Below are positions 25,349 through 34,180 of a stretch of 64,000 bases of DNA, one piece after another (the stretch's first letter is position 1; every line of letters begins with the position of its first letter). The DNA is taken from NCBI GenBank assembly GCA_040902585.1, contig JBBDXA010000244.1, positions 1 to 64,000 on the forward strand, given 5' to 3'. The notes beneath the pieces are model-generated. The model did no database searches. It was not told the origin of the DNA and saw nothing but the letters and a program-made list of their open reading frames with translations. Source of the DNA: JBBDXA01 sp040902585. GTDB taxonomy: Bacteria > Planctomycetota > Phycisphaerae > Phycisphaerales > Phycisphaeraceae. The translations under genes were made by a program, and so were the position numbers.

Positions 25349-26618
25349 TACCAGCCTCCTTGGTGGGCGAATCGGAACCCGCGGGGGTGCCTTTCGCGTT
25401 GCTGGGTTGAGGTGTTACAGAACTTTCACCGTCACTAGTAACGTCTTGTGCGGCCTCTTTGTTGCTCGACTGAGTTTCAGGATTCGATTCCGGCGTGGCA
25501 GGAGCCTTTTCTATGAACTCTTCCGGCTCCGGCGCGGGAGTCGTTATCGGCGTTGAGGTCCGCGAAGGAAACAGTTGCTTCAACAGTTCCTGAACCGAAT
25601 CAGGGATGCGTTCGCGCGAGACTTTGTACTTCTCCGTCAGGTTGTGCCCGAGTTCCACGGCCCAGATATCAGGGCCGATCATCACGAGCACGCGGCTGCT
25701 CGAAAGCATTTCCGGTTTCTTGGGCAGCGGCAAAGGACGATAATCGACCATCACGATCTCGCCGCCCAGCAGGCTTCCCCCGACCTTATGGACGACGGTC
25801 TTGGAGGACTTGAGATCCTTGATGACGACTTCGGCATCCTGCTCTCCGCTGCCCCATGAGGGAAGGCCGACGAGTTGCAGACTCGGCGGCGGCGGCGGAG
25901 GTGGTGGTGGCGGAGGCGGAGGAGTCGAGGTGACGCGATCATTCGTAGGCCCACTCGGGACTTTCACCGGAGGCTTGGGGATGTACGGCCGGAAAATATC
26001 GCGGTCCGTAATCATCGCCAGCATCTTGCGTTCTTTCGTTTCCAACTTCGCGAAGGGAAGTTTGTCCGGCTCGATCACCGGCGCGGCCTGCCCGTCAACC
26101 GAATCGAGAACCAGCGTCGCGAAGCGGAACTGGAGCGTCAGGTCCGTCGAACTGGCGACGGGCGTCCACGTCACGGTGTCGATGCGATGCAGATGCGGAT
26201 CGGCCTGCAACTGAAAGAGCAGTTCGGTCAGGCGCGGCTGCGAGCCTTTGATGCGCACGACCCAGCCGACCTCGCGCCCGCCGCCGACCTGCTTGCCGGT
26301 CACGGGCGTCATGCTCAGGTCTTCGCCGCCGATGCCGACGCGCGAGAAAAGTTTCACCAGATGATCGCGCGACATGCCGCTGGCGACGGAAGCCTCGTCG
26401 CCATAAGAGCTGACCAGGAATTGCTGAAGCTGATCTCGATACCAGTTCTCCTGCTTCACCTTCAGGGCGAGCTTGTCCACTTCCAATTCGAGGTTGTCCG
26501 CCAGGCGACTGGCGGTGCTGACCGGATCGATGATCATCTTGAACACGAGCAGGTAGACCACCACGAGCGCGGTGGCGCTGAAGGCGATGATCGCAAGCAT
26601 TCTTTCACGTGATTGCAT
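25338..26618 (-). CDS. PilO/GspM-like and PilP/GspC-like fusion, inner-membrane platform protein
   Basis: 426 aa. An N-terminal membrane helix (about residues 7-30) is followed by a coiled, ferredoxin-like periplasmic region (to about 200), as in PilO/GspM. Then come a GspC/PilP-like linker (MITDRDIFRPYIPKPP), a run of 13 prolines, and a small beta domain (about 245-330: LQLVGLPSW, AEVVIKDLKSSKTVVHKVGG, VLVMIGPDIWAVEL) resembling the homology region of GspC/PilP that contacts the secretin N0 domain. A Pro/Ser/Glu-rich tail ends it. The gene lies between the PilMN fusion (TGATG junction) and the secretin (11-base overlap). One polypeptide would thus link the inner-membrane platform to the secretin. 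Domain assignments rest on pattern and position. Confidence 0.75.
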   Translation of the reverse strand: MQSRERMLAIIAFSATALVVVYLLVFKMIIDPVSTASRLADNLELEVDKLALKVKQENWYRDQLQQFLVSSYGDEASVASGMSRDHLVKLFSRVGIGGEDLSMTPVTGKQVGGGREVGWVVRIKGSQPRLTELLFQLQADPHLHRIDTVTWTPVASSTDLTLQFRFATLVLDSVDGQAAPVIEPDKLPFAKLETKERKMLAMITDRDIFRPYIPKPPVKVPSGPTNDRVTSTPPPPPPPPPPPPPSLQLVGLPSWGSGEQDAEVVIKDLKSSKTVVHKVGGSLLGGEIVMVDYRPLPLPKKPEMLSSSRVLVMIGPDIWAVELGHNLTEKYKVSRERIPDSVQELLKQLFPSRTSTPITTPAPEPEEFIEKAPATPESNPETQSSNKEAAQDVTSDGESSVTPQPSNAKGTPAGSDSPTKEAGNAP

Positions 26619-28552
26619 CAGCGGCTCCTCCCTCGATCGTCTTCGCGGCTGGACTTGCTGCGAGGATCGGTCTTGTTGCTTGACCCGTTTGAGCCGGTTG
26701 AACTGCGCGGATCGCTCTTCTCATTGGAACTGCGCGGCTCCGGACGATTCTCTCCACTCTTTCCGGCCTCACCGTTGGACGGCTCGCGCGAAGGGGCGGT
26801 CTCGCCCTGCTCTTTCGTTGCTTCACGGGTATCTTCGCGACCGCCGCCCTCACCGTTCCCGCGCGGATCGGCGGATCGTTCATCACCCGTACCCCCTTCG
26901 CGGCCGAACCGGCTCGAAGAGGAGGATGACGATGAGCTTCGGCTGCGCTTGATGAGTTCAGCCGAACCATCGTCGCGAGGCCGGGCCGGCGCGGTCAGGG
27001 AGACCGGTTCGATCTTCATTTCATCGCCTGCGGTCAGCGTCATGGTGGTGCTGTAGCGGTAGCCGAACTCGTCGGGGCTGGTGGTCTCGGCTCCGAGTTT
27101 CACGTCATAACCGGCTGCCCGCAGACCGGCGGACATGTCGGTGATCACCTTGCTGGACCTGGCCCGGACAACAACGGCCAGCGAACCGTTGCTGTTGGAC
27201 TTAAGCCCGGTAATGTAGATATCGGTCGCAGGGGGCAGGCATGACGAAAGCTTGGCCCAGTGATCCAGCCAGGGTTCGCCCTCCTTGACCCACGATTCGA
27301 TGCCCGAAACGCGAGCGGCCAGTTTTTCAACCGGTTTGACGTCCTTATCAAGCTTATCCTTCCGCTTTTTAAGGTCCGCCAGCCGGGCATCGGCCTCGGA
27401 GCGGGCCGACAAGCCCATCACCGTGCCGACCAGCAGCAGCACCCCTGCCGCCACCGCAACGGCAATGCGGCGGATTTTCTTCACATCGCGTTCGACCGGC
27501 GGCTTCTTCGGATGCAGAAAATCGAACGGCATCCGGTCCGTGCTGCCGTGCGCCACAGCCAGGCCCAAAGGCGAAGTGAACCCGCTGGGATTCTCGCCGT
27601 CCGCCTTGATTGAGAACGCATCAACCACACTCAGGTTCTTCACGGGAATACGGATGCGCTGACTGAGCACATCGATGACCGCGGTCTCGTGCCCCGTGTC
27701 GCCGACGATGTAAGCTTCATCAATCTTGCGACCGCGATGCGAGGACAGCGCGCTCTGGGCGCTGCGGGCGATTTCCACCACCAGTGATTCGATGATCTCC
27801 TTGTCCGCCAGCGCCAGACCCGCTTCATCATGCTGACGAAGGGCAGCAGAGCGACTGAAGGTCAACGCGCCTTCGATCAGCACGTTGATCTCCGCTTCGT
27901 TCTCCAGCACATGCACCAGCAGGACGACCTTCGAGCGCAGGTCGCGCTTCAGGCATGCTTCAAGGCATCGCACATCGGCGTACGGACGCAGGCCCAGGCT
28001 CTGAAGGCGAATGCCCGCGGCCGCGGCGATCTTCTGATAATGCTCGACGACCGATCGCTGCACAGCCGCGACGAGTACATCCGTCTGCCCCGCTTTGGAC
28101 GACAGGCTCTTCGCTTCCGCGCCGCCCGCGCCGCTGCCGGAGGGATAGTGATCGATCGTGAAATCGATCACCGCCTGTTCGATGGGGAACGGCAGTTCCT
28201 TTTCGACCTGGTAGCGCACCATGGCCGGCAGCTCGCGCTCGTTGTCCACCGGCGGCAGCGACAGCGGCTTGAGCACCGCCTGACTGCGCGGCACATCCAT
28301 CAGCACGCGCATCCCCGTCAGCCCAAGCTTGCGGAGGGCTTCGCCGATGAACACGCCCACGGCCTGCGCGTCCTTCGAATCGACGTCTTCAGGCAGATCG
28401 ATCGACGCCATCGTCTGCACCCGTGCGGTGCCGCGATACGGCTCGGCATGCACAACGCGAAGCCGGCGCGCTTCCAAGTCCAGCGCCACCAGTTTGGTCG
28501 GCGGACCGGCCATCAGAAACGATTTCGTTTTTTCAAACCATCGGTTGGCCAT
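26618..28552 (-). CDS. PilM+PilN-like (GspL) assembly platform protein
   Basis: 644 aa from the ATG at 28552; a GTG at 28561 would overlap the gspK stop, but AGGAG is better spaced for the ATG. Residues up to about 340 form an actin-like PilM/GspL cytoplasmic domain (LVALDLEARRLRVVHAE, LMDVPRSQAVLKPLSLP, PAMVRYQVEKELPFP). A single membrane helix (IAVAVAAGVLLLVGTVMG), a coiled coil and a PilN-like periplasmic domain (ATDIYITGLKSNSNGSLAV) follow. The last 120 residues are a disordered Ser/Arg/Glu/Asp/Gly tail with a run of serines. In known systems this protein couples the GspE ATPase to the pseudopilus platform. PilM and PilN are fused here, as in GspL. Confidence 0.82.
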   Translation of the reverse strand: MANRWFEKTKSFLMAGPPTKLVALDLEARRLRVVHAEPYRGTARVQTMASIDLPEDVDSKDAQAVGVFIGEALRKLGLTGMRVLMDVPRSQAVLKPLSLPPVDNERELPAMVRYQVEKELPFPIEQAVIDFTIDHYPSGSGAGGAEAKSLSSKAGQTDVLVAAVQRSVVEHYQKIAAAAGIRLQSLGLRPYADVRCLEACLKRDLRSKVVLLVHVLENEAEINVLIEGALTFSRSAALRQHDEAGLALADKEIIESLVVEIARSAQSALSSHRGRKIDEAYIVGDTGHETAVIDVLSQRIRIPVKNLSVVDAFSIKADGENPSGFTSPLGLAVAHGSTDRMPFDFLHPKKPPVERDVKKIRRIAVAVAAGVLLLVGTVMGLSARSEADARLADLKKRKDKLDKDVKPVEKLAARVSGIESWVKEGEPWLDHWAKLSSCLPPATDIYITGLKSNSNGSLAVVVRARSSKVITDMSAGLRAAGYDVKLGAETTSPDEFGYRYSTTMTLTAGDEMKIEPVSLTAPARPRDDGSAELIKRSRSSSSSSSSSRFGREGGTGDERSADPRGNGEGGGREDTREATKEQGETAPSREPSNGEAGKSGENRPEPRSSNEKSDPRSSTGSNGSSNKTDPRSKSSREDDRGRSR

Positions 28553-28557
28553 GACGA

Positions 28558-30186
28558 TCACAGCTCCTCTTCTTCAGTGGTGAGCGGAAACGGCAGGCCC
28601 AGTCGCGTGACATCTCGCTGATAGATCACGCGCGGCGAAGGCCCCGCCAGATCGACCACGACTTCAAAAATGCGATAGCGGCCTGAAGGCACGCCGAAGC
28701 CGATCACGCGCATCCGGTACTGATAACCGCGCGTGGTCAGTTTAGGCGCGACCTGCTTGAAGGCGTCCGCCTCCATCAATCCCTGCGTCAGCAGCCAGGC
28801 CGACGTCGAGAGTGCTTCGGCATCGAGCTGCGGACGGGCTTCGACAATCTGCTGCGCCAGGCCTTCATCCATGCCCGGCAGCGCGGCGAGCACAGCCGTG
28901 GGCGCGGTGTTGATGTTGACGAGTCCGGTCTGCGGCACGCGCCCGCCACCGCGCGAGGCGGTGAAGGTTTCGAGAATGAGCGGCATGTCGCTTGCGGTCA
29001 CGCCTGATTCGAGTGTCACGGGTCGCGGCGGCGGACCGGGGCGACCGCCTCTGCCGGGAGGTCCGCCGCGCGTGTTGCCGCGCTGGCGCATCGTGTAACG
29101 CATGTTCAGAAGCTGGCTCGGATGCGTGAAGCGATTGCCGTCGCCGCGGTAGGCTTCGATGAATCGGATGGTTTGCGCTGACACTCCCGCGTCGCGCGCC
29201 GCGCTGCTGCCGCTGCGGCCATTGATGTCCACCTTCGCTTTGCCTTCCTTGTTGTAGTCGAAGCCGTAGCTCAACGTCGTCGCCGAGCCGTACAGGCCCA
29301 TGTTCAACTTACCGTCGTTGTCGTCGGGCGGGAAGGAACTGTCGCCGTCGTCTTCGTTGGGTTCCAGCAGCGTGTTCATGTTGGCGTCTTCGCCGTAGAT
29401 CACGCCCGCGCCGAACCCTTTGACGACGAGCAGTTCTTCGAGCGTCGTGAGCGGGCCGTTGCGGATGGTGTAGGGCTGCGGCAACGTGTCGTAATACTCC
29501 TGCTCGGCACCTTCAACTCGTGGTTCGCTGTCCTTGTCGCGATAGTCGAGCAGCGCGGCGACGAGTGAAGAGGTCATGCCCGGCAGGCGGAGCAACGTGG
29601 CCTCGTCCGCCGTGTTGATGTTGATCTTCGAAGACTCATCCGTCAGACCGTTGCGCACGCGCGTCGGGTCAACGGAACTGGCGGAGTAAATCGTGAAGTA
29701 CCACTTGTTCACACCATCATCCAGCACGAGCTGATTTTTGAACAGGTCCGGGTTGTCGAACCACAGCGTCGGGTTGGAGAGCGCGGGCGATGTGACGAAG
29801 GGAATCGGCGGGGCTTCGATCATCGTGCCGTCGACATCAATCTGCTCGGCTTCCTGCTCTTCACCCGGCGGCGGGGAGAGAACTGCCAGCGCCTGCTCGA
29901 TGCCGCTCATCGCAGCGAGGTAGGCCTGGTCGCCCTGCGTCGAAGCGGCTGAAGCGGATAGCTCGGCCCGCATGCGGAACATCAGCCCGGCCGCCACCAT
30001 CGAGCTGAGCACGATGACGACAAGGATCGCCGCGAGCACGAGACCTCGCACGCGACGCGCGACGCGCCAATGGAGCACCGGCCCAGCAGGGCGGTGCCGA
30101 CGCCGCCCGCAGTTCGAAGCACCACCCTTGCGGGATGGTGCTCCCGCCGTATCCTTATAATAGAGATAATAGAGGGCGCGGATCAT
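28558..30186 (-). CDS. gspK: type II secretion minor pseudopilin GspK
   Basis: 542 aa. GspK caps the pseudopilus tip. After a leader, RRVRG precedes the hydrophobic helix LVLAAILVVIVLSSMVAAG, with prepilin-peptidase cleavage expected after that Gly. The usual Glu5 is absent, as is normal for GspK. Two helix-hairpin-helix-like segments occur (INTADEATLLRLPGMTSSLV and VNINTAPTAVLAALPGMDEG). The ATG at 30186 shares ATGA with the gspJ stop, supporting this start. Oddly, residues about 15-38 of the leader are encoded by a repeat element (30072-30144), giving an unusually long leader. A GTG inside the element's edge (MLHWRVARRVRG) could be an alternative start. Confidence 0.9.
   Translation of the reverse strand: MIRALYYLYYKDTAGAPSRKGGASNCGRRRHRPAGPVLHWRVARRVRGLVLAAILVVIVLSSMVAAGLMFRMRAELSASAASTQGDQAYLAAMSGIEQALAVLSPPPGEEQEAEQIDVDGTMIEAPPIPFVTSPALSNPTLWFDNPDLFKNQLVLDDGVNKWYFTIYSASSVDPTRVRNGLTDESSKININTADEATLLRLPGMTSSLVAALLDYRDKDSEPRVEGAEQEYYDTLPQPYTIRNGPLTTLEELLVVKGFGAGVIYGEDANMNTLLEPNEDDGDSSFPPDDNDGKLNMGLYGSATTLSYGFDYNKEGKAKVDINGRSGSSAARDAGVSAQTIRFIEAYRGDGNRFTHPSQLLNMRYTMRQRGNTRGGPPGRGGRPGPPPRPVTLESGVTASDMPLILETFTASRGGGRVPQTGLVNINTAPTAVLAALPGMDEGLAQQIVEARPQLDAEALSTSAWLLTQGLMEADAFKQVAPKLTTRGYQYRMRVIGFGVPSGRYRIFEVVVDLAGPSPRVIYQRDVTRLGLPFPLTTEEEEL
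30072..30144. repeat. REPIN-like element, GGAGCACC family, copy 2, inside gspK
   Basis: Arms 30072-30097 and 30119-30144 are inverted copies and match the arms at 7387-7462 closely (GGAGCACC ... GCAGGG ... GGTGC). The element lies in frame in the gspK leader and introduces no stop codon. Confidence 0.8.
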
Positions 30187-30920
30187 GGTCCACCTCCCGC
30201 GCCCAGGCCCTGGATCGCGGTCCCCTGCTGCACCGGCTGACCGCCGGGCAGAAAAACCACGCGCCGCCAGGTTTCAAACGGATACTCTTGTGGGTTCGAC
30301 CCTTCCGGCAGCGGCTCATTGCCCAGCGTGATCTGCACCGCCAGCGGCAGCACCGGCTGCTCCGTCCACTCCGGTACCCACTGCGAACCATCCCAATACT
30401 GAAACCAGATAAACCGCATCTCCTGCGATAGGAGCGTGGTGGTGAGACCCTTGTTCTCCTCGACCACCTGCGCGGTGAGCAGCCGCTGCGACTGCGTGTC
30501 GATGCCGATGACAATCATCTCGTGGTTCTCGTTCTCCACGATCGTCAACCCGTAGCTGACCCGGTGAAGATCCGGGTCAGGCGGCAGCGGATTCTCGGTG
30601 ATGCTCTGCACAGCCCACATCGACTTGCCAGGCAGCTTCGCGGCGATGAACGTCATCCGGTCGGCGGTGCCTTCTAGCGTCATGCCGCCAGGCGCGGCCA
30701 CGGCACTGCGAAGATCGTTGGTCATGCGATCCATCATCTGCCGACGCGCGATGATCTGCTGCATCTCCCACGAGATGTTGTCGCGCACGCTGGCGGAGTA
30801 TTGATAGAACCAAAGGGCGCTGCCGAAGAGGCCCACCGCCAGCGAGATGGCAAGAATGACTTCGATGAGCGTGAAGCCGCGGCGAACACGACGATGATTG
30901 ATGCAACGAGGATGCTTCAT
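30183..30920 (-). CDS. gspJ: type II secretion minor pseudopilin GspJ
   Basis: 245 aa. A short basic leader ends in RRG before FTLIEVILAISLAVGLFGS, the prepilin motif with cleavage after Gly and the conserved Glu5. The downstream domain (QQIIARRQMMDRMTNDLRSAV) matches the GspJ pattern in which the helix is followed by a beta domain. The start overlaps the gspI stop by four bases (ATGA) and the stop overlaps gspK in the same way. GspJ joins GspI and GspK in the tip complex. Confidence 0.88.
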   Translation of the reverse strand: MKHPRCINHRRVRRGFTLIEVILAISLAVGLFGSALWFYQYSASVRDNISWEMQQIIARRQMMDRMTNDLRSAVAAPGGMTLEGTADRMTFIAAKLPGKSMWAVQSITENPLPPDPDLHRVSYGLTIVENENHEMIVIGIDTQSQRLLTAQVVEENKGLTTTLLSQEMRFIWFQYWDGSQWVPEWTEQPVLPLAVQITLGNEPLPEGSNPQEYPFETWRRVVFLPGGQPVQQGTAIQGLGAGGGP

Positions 30921-31438
30921 GGCAATCCTCCAAGGCCGTTGAGCGCGCCCGCGGGAAGGTCGGCGGGAACCTCTGCTGGAATCTGATTCTGAATGTCCTG
31001 GACCGGCAACACCTTCTGCGCATAAGGACTATCGAAGATGAGCTGCGTCATCTCGTGCTGACCTTCCTGCTGTTCGTTGCGCACGGAAACGACCATGCGC
31101 TTGAGCTGCGGCATGTCAAGGCGATCTTCCATTCCCGTGAACGACACCTGCCAGGTCCAGCCTTCAAGCTCGGGCGCGTCAAACGGCGAAGGCCCCGCAT
31201 CCACCTTTTCGATCACGCCCATATGCACTTCACTGATCACGGTGACGAGCAGGTCCGATGCCTGAGCATCGAGCTTGGCGGTGTTCGCGCCGCGGATCGC
31301 GCTGTGCAAGACGGACATGACAAACGTCGATCCCATCGCAAAGAGCGCGAGCGCGATGACCACTTCCAGCAGGATCGCGCCGCGGCGATGAGTCGCCGCG
31401 ATCGATCGCTTCGTGTTGGCGCTGGCTTTACTGAGCAT
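30917..31438 (-). CDS. gspI: type II secretion minor pseudopilin GspI
   Basis: 173 aa from the ATG at 31438. That start overlaps the gspH end by 11 bases; a start at 31474 would overlap by 47. The leader ends HRRG before AILLEVVIALALFAMGS, with Glu5 present. The rest (LDAQASDLLVTVISEVHMG, WTWQVSFTGMED) fits GspI, the core of the pseudopilus tip. It is placed in the canonical H-I-J-K order. Confidence 0.88.
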   Translation of the reverse strand: MLSKASANTKRSIAATHRRGAILLEVVIALALFAMGSTFVMSVLHSAIRGANTAKLDAQASDLLVTVISEVHMGVIEKVDAGPSPFDAPELEGWTWQVSFTGMEDRLDMPQLKRMVVSVRNEQQEGQHEMTQLIFDSPYAQKVLPVQDIQNQIPAEVPADLPAGALNGLGGLP

Positions 31439-32147
31439 TCGTCTCCACGGTGTTGACCAGTCCCATCTGTTCAAAGAACGCGGCGACCTCCTCCAGTGAC
31501 ATCACCTGCGCGACGAACTGCTGACTGATGCCGTCGACGCGAACAACAGTGCGGCGTAAATCACCGGCATCGCTGGAACTCAACTGGATCACAGCCGAGT
31601 CGCACGTGCCGTCGGGGTAGAAGTCGATGTACTGCGTGACGGCATCCTCACCCATCGAAGCCGAGTCGCCGCTTCCATAAAGAAGCGTGTCCACGGCACT
31701 GTCGCCGGTGCGCTGCACGGAGAGCACGCGGACGTAGTCGTGCGGAAGGAGTTCGACCCAGACCGAGTCGGTGTAATCCAGAAACTCGTTGGGCTGCGCC
31801 AGCGGCTGCGGCTCCCACTGCACGAGCACGCGCCCCGACTCAGCATTGAACGACAGGCGGAACCGCCGACCCTGTGTTGCGGCTTCGGCGCGCATCATGC
31901 GGAGGGTCGTCTCGAACTGGCGCGAGCCTTCATCGAGATAACGATCCGAAGCGCGGCCGAAGAAGCCGACGCCGATCACGCCGAGAAGGATGGTCAGCAG
32001 CGCGATCGAAAGCATGACTTCGATCATGGTGAACGCATGCTGATGGGTGATGACGGAGCGATCTGAATGCGCACGCACCGATGCCGCGCGGTTCACGATG
32101 AACGCGCACGCCTCGGTGCGGGCATTCGAGTCATTCAACTGTGTCAT
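31428..32147 (-). CDS. gspH: type II secretion minor pseudopilin GspH
   Basis: 239 aa. A leader of about 38 residues precedes HAFTMIEVMLSIALLTILLG, a prepilin-like helix with Glu5. Here the residue before Phe is Ala rather than the usual Gly, which is uncommon at a prepilin cleavage site. The downstream beta domain (FETTLRMMRAEAATQGRRF, RVLVQWEPQPL) matches GspH. The gene follows gspG after 52 bases. Confidence 0.82.
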   Translation of the reverse strand: MTQLNDSNARTEACAFIVNRAASVRAHSDRSVITHQHAFTMIEVMLSIALLTILLGVIGVGFFGRASDRYLDEGSRQFETTLRMMRAEAATQGRRFRLSFNAESGRVLVQWEPQPLAQPNEFLDYTDSVWVELLPHDYVRVLSVQRTGDSAVDTLLYGSGDSASMGEDAVTQYIDFYPDGTCDSAVIQLSSSDAGDLRRTVVRVDGISQQFVAQVMSLEEVAAFFEQMGLVNTVETNAQ

Positions 32148-32199
32148 GCAATGGCCCCAGCAACTTCTTTTTAGTGGGCCGTTGATCCAGCCGAAGGCT

Positions 32200-32691
32200 T
32201 TACGTGCCTTCGGTCGTCCAGTTCTTCAGATCGTCTTCGCTGCCGTTCTGTCCGTCCGGTCCGTTGGACCAGATGTGGAATCGCTTGGTGCCGGCATTCT
32301 GTGCGCCGGCTTCCATCAGTTCGTAGTTGAACTTGTTGTTCCAGGAGTCGTTGAGCTGCGCAGCCGAATCGATATACGGGCCGCGCCACTTGGAGCCCAG
32401 CTTTTCATCGGCGGGCTTCTTCAGCAGCGAATCGAGATCGGGCGGGTAGGCACCGGTGTGGAGATTGAACTCTTCAGCCGCGTTGGCCAGTCGCTTGATG
32501 GCAATGTTGGTCGTGTCGATGCGTGCACCCTCGGTCTTGCCGCCGACGGTGAAGATGAGCACCGTGGCGAGCATGCCGATAATGACGATCACCAGCAGGA
32601 CTTCGATGAGGGTGAAGCCGCGTCGGGCGACGGCCAAGGCGCGACGACGGGCGGGATTCAAGGGCGATGTTTGTGACTCGGTCGTGTTCAT
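32200..32691 (-). CDS. gspG: type II secretion major pseudopilin GspG
   Basis: 163 aa from the ATG at 32691, which has AGGAG upstream. The much longer frame to 32931 overlaps gspF and is rejected. The leader ends ARRG before FTLIEVLLVIVIIGMLATV. The family blocks are GAYPPDLDSLLKKP and WRGPYID. FHIWSNGPDGQNGSEDD matches the C-terminal calcium-binding loop of GspG. It is the main subunit of the pseudopilus that pushes substrates through the secretin. The 184 bases between gspF and gspG show no gene and may hold a processing or promoter site. Confidence 0.94.
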   Translation of the reverse strand: MNTTESQTSPLNPARRRALAVARRGFTLIEVLLVIVIIGMLATVLIFTVGGKTEGARIDTTNIAIKRLANAAEEFNLHTGAYPPDLDSLLKKPADEKLGSKWRGPYIDSAAQLNDSWNNKFNYELMEAGAQNAGTKRFHIWSNGPDGQNGSEDDLKNWTTEGT

Positions 32692-32875
32692 GGATGCAAA
32701 CTCCTGTGAAAGGGGCGGCAGGAACCGCGCCGGGGATTTCAAGACCTCTCCGCTGAGGCTACCGTCAGGCCTGAGATACGGTTGCGGGGAAGCGGGATAA
32801 ACGTTGAACTGCGGCATGCTGGGAATCGCTTTCGACACGGTTCCAACGATGCCGAACACCTTTTCATTGCGATGG

Positions 32876-34069
32876 TTATCGGATCGTGCTGGACATCGAG
32901 AAGATCGGGTAAAGCAGGCCCAAAGCGACAAATAAAATCACCCCGGCGAGCAGAATGAGGATGACCGGCTCCAGCAGACGTACCGCCGAGTCCACCTGGC
33001 GATTCGTTCGTCGCTCGACCGTATCCGCGATTTTCAGCAGTACTTTCTCCAGTTGGTTGGATTCCTCGGCCACGGCGATCATCTCCAGCGTCTGGGCCGG
33101 GATCAGGTCGTATTTCTTCATAGGCGGCGTCAGGCCGTTACCGTGACGCACACTTTCGATGGCCTCATCAATCGCCACGCTCAAAGGCGGAAGGCCGGCC
33201 GCGTCGCGACTGATCGCCAGGGCCTGGAGCATCGGCACGCCGCTGCCCAGCATCGTTCCGAGCACTCGGCAGAACCGCGTCACCGCCACCATGCGCACGG
33301 CAAGCCCCACCACCGGAATCGCCAGCATGACTTTGTTCCACAGGTTCTGTCCTGCCGCGGTCTTCATGTACATCGCAATCGCGATCACCGACAGCAGGAT
33401 GCCCGCCAGGGTGATGGGCAGGTACGTCGAGATGGCATCGCTCGCCGCGAAGAGAATCCGGCTGGGCAGCGGCAGCGACAGATTCGCGAAGAGCGGCTTG
33501 AACTGCGGAACCATGTAGACAAGACATCCGGTCACCACCGCGAAGCCGACGAAGACGAGGATCACCGGATAAATCATCGCGCCGCGCACCTTCGAGCGCA
33601 GCTCGTCCTGCCGCTCGAGATAAGCGGAAAGATCGAAAAGCACGCTCTCCAGGAAGCCGCCGCGCTCGCCCGCGCGGACCATGGCGCACTGAAGCGAGTT
33701 GAAGACCGTGGGCTGGCGACCCATCGATTCTTCCAGCGCCTTACCGGAAGAGACATCGTCGGCCACCTGACGGATCACGCGCACCACGCGCGGGTTCGAG
33801 TTGGTTCGCGTCAGTGTCTCCAGCGCGCGAAGCAGAGGCACGCCCGCCTTTAGAAGGTCGCCGAGTTGTTCGAAGATCGCGGAGAGCTCTCGCGTCTTGA
33901 TGCGCGGCCCCTGCTGCTGACTGCGTGGCTGCGCCTGCTCGGTCACCTTGACAGGGAAAAGACTTTTCTCATCCAGCGCGCGCACAGCCGCGGCTTCAGT
34001 GGCCGCCTCAAGCACGCCGTTGACGCGCTCTCCGGTATTGGTGCGGGCGATGTATTGGAATTGAGCCAT
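32876..34069 (-). CDS. gspF: type II secretion inner-membrane platform protein GspF
   Basis: 397 aa. It has two homologous cytoplasmic helical domains (LSAIFEQLGDLLKAGVPLLR and VTRFCRVLGTMLGSGVPML) and three membrane helices (YPVILVFVGFAVVTGCLVYM, LPITLAGILLSVIAIAM, LEPVILILLAGVILFVALGL). The N-terminus MAQFQYIARTNTGERVNG is standard. It sits directly after gspE, separated by a heptamer repeat of about 110 bases, and would be the core of the assembly platform. Confidence 0.95.
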   Translation of the reverse strand: MAQFQYIARTNTGERVNGVLEAATEAAAVRALDEKSLFPVKVTEQAQPRSQQQGPRIKTRELSAIFEQLGDLLKAGVPLLRALETLTRTNSNPRVVRVIRQVADDVSSGKALEESMGRQPTVFNSLQCAMVRAGERGGFLESVLFDLSAYLERQDELRSKVRGAMIYPVILVFVGFAVVTGCLVYMVPQFKPLFANLSLPLPSRILFAASDAISTYLPITLAGILLSVIAIAMYMKTAAGQNLWNKVMLAIPVVGLAVRMVAVTRFCRVLGTMLGSGVPMLQALAISRDAAGLPPLSVAIDEAIESVRHGNGLTPPMKKYDLIPAQTLEMIAVAEESNQLEKVLLKIADTVERRTNRQVDSAVRLLEPVILILLAGVILFVALGLLYPIFSMSSTIR

Positions 34070-34075
34070 GTTGAA

Positions 34076-34178
34076 CTGTGAGCTGTGAGCCGTGAGCCGT
34101 GAGTCAGAAATTCAGAAATTCAGAAATCGAAGGGTTCGCAAACTAAGCTCTGGCTCAAAGCTCAAGGCTCATTGCTCT
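34076..34178. repeat. heptamer and octamer arrays between gspE and gspF
   Basis: 34076-34103 is CTGTGAG twice and CCGTGAG twice. 34104-34127 is TCAGAAAT three times (8-base unit). 34144-34178 is TAAGCTC, TGGCTCA, AAGCTCA, AGGCTCA, TTGCTCT. The last array is roughly the inverted form of the first, as at 3691-3862. It fills the whole gspE-gspF gap. Confidence 0.8.
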
Positions 34179-34180
34179 CC

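Noticed and set aside
32692..32931. Longer N-terminus for gspG
   Set aside because: The extension overlaps gspF and would place 80 residues before the prepilin leader. The ATG at 32691 has AGGAG and a normal leader.
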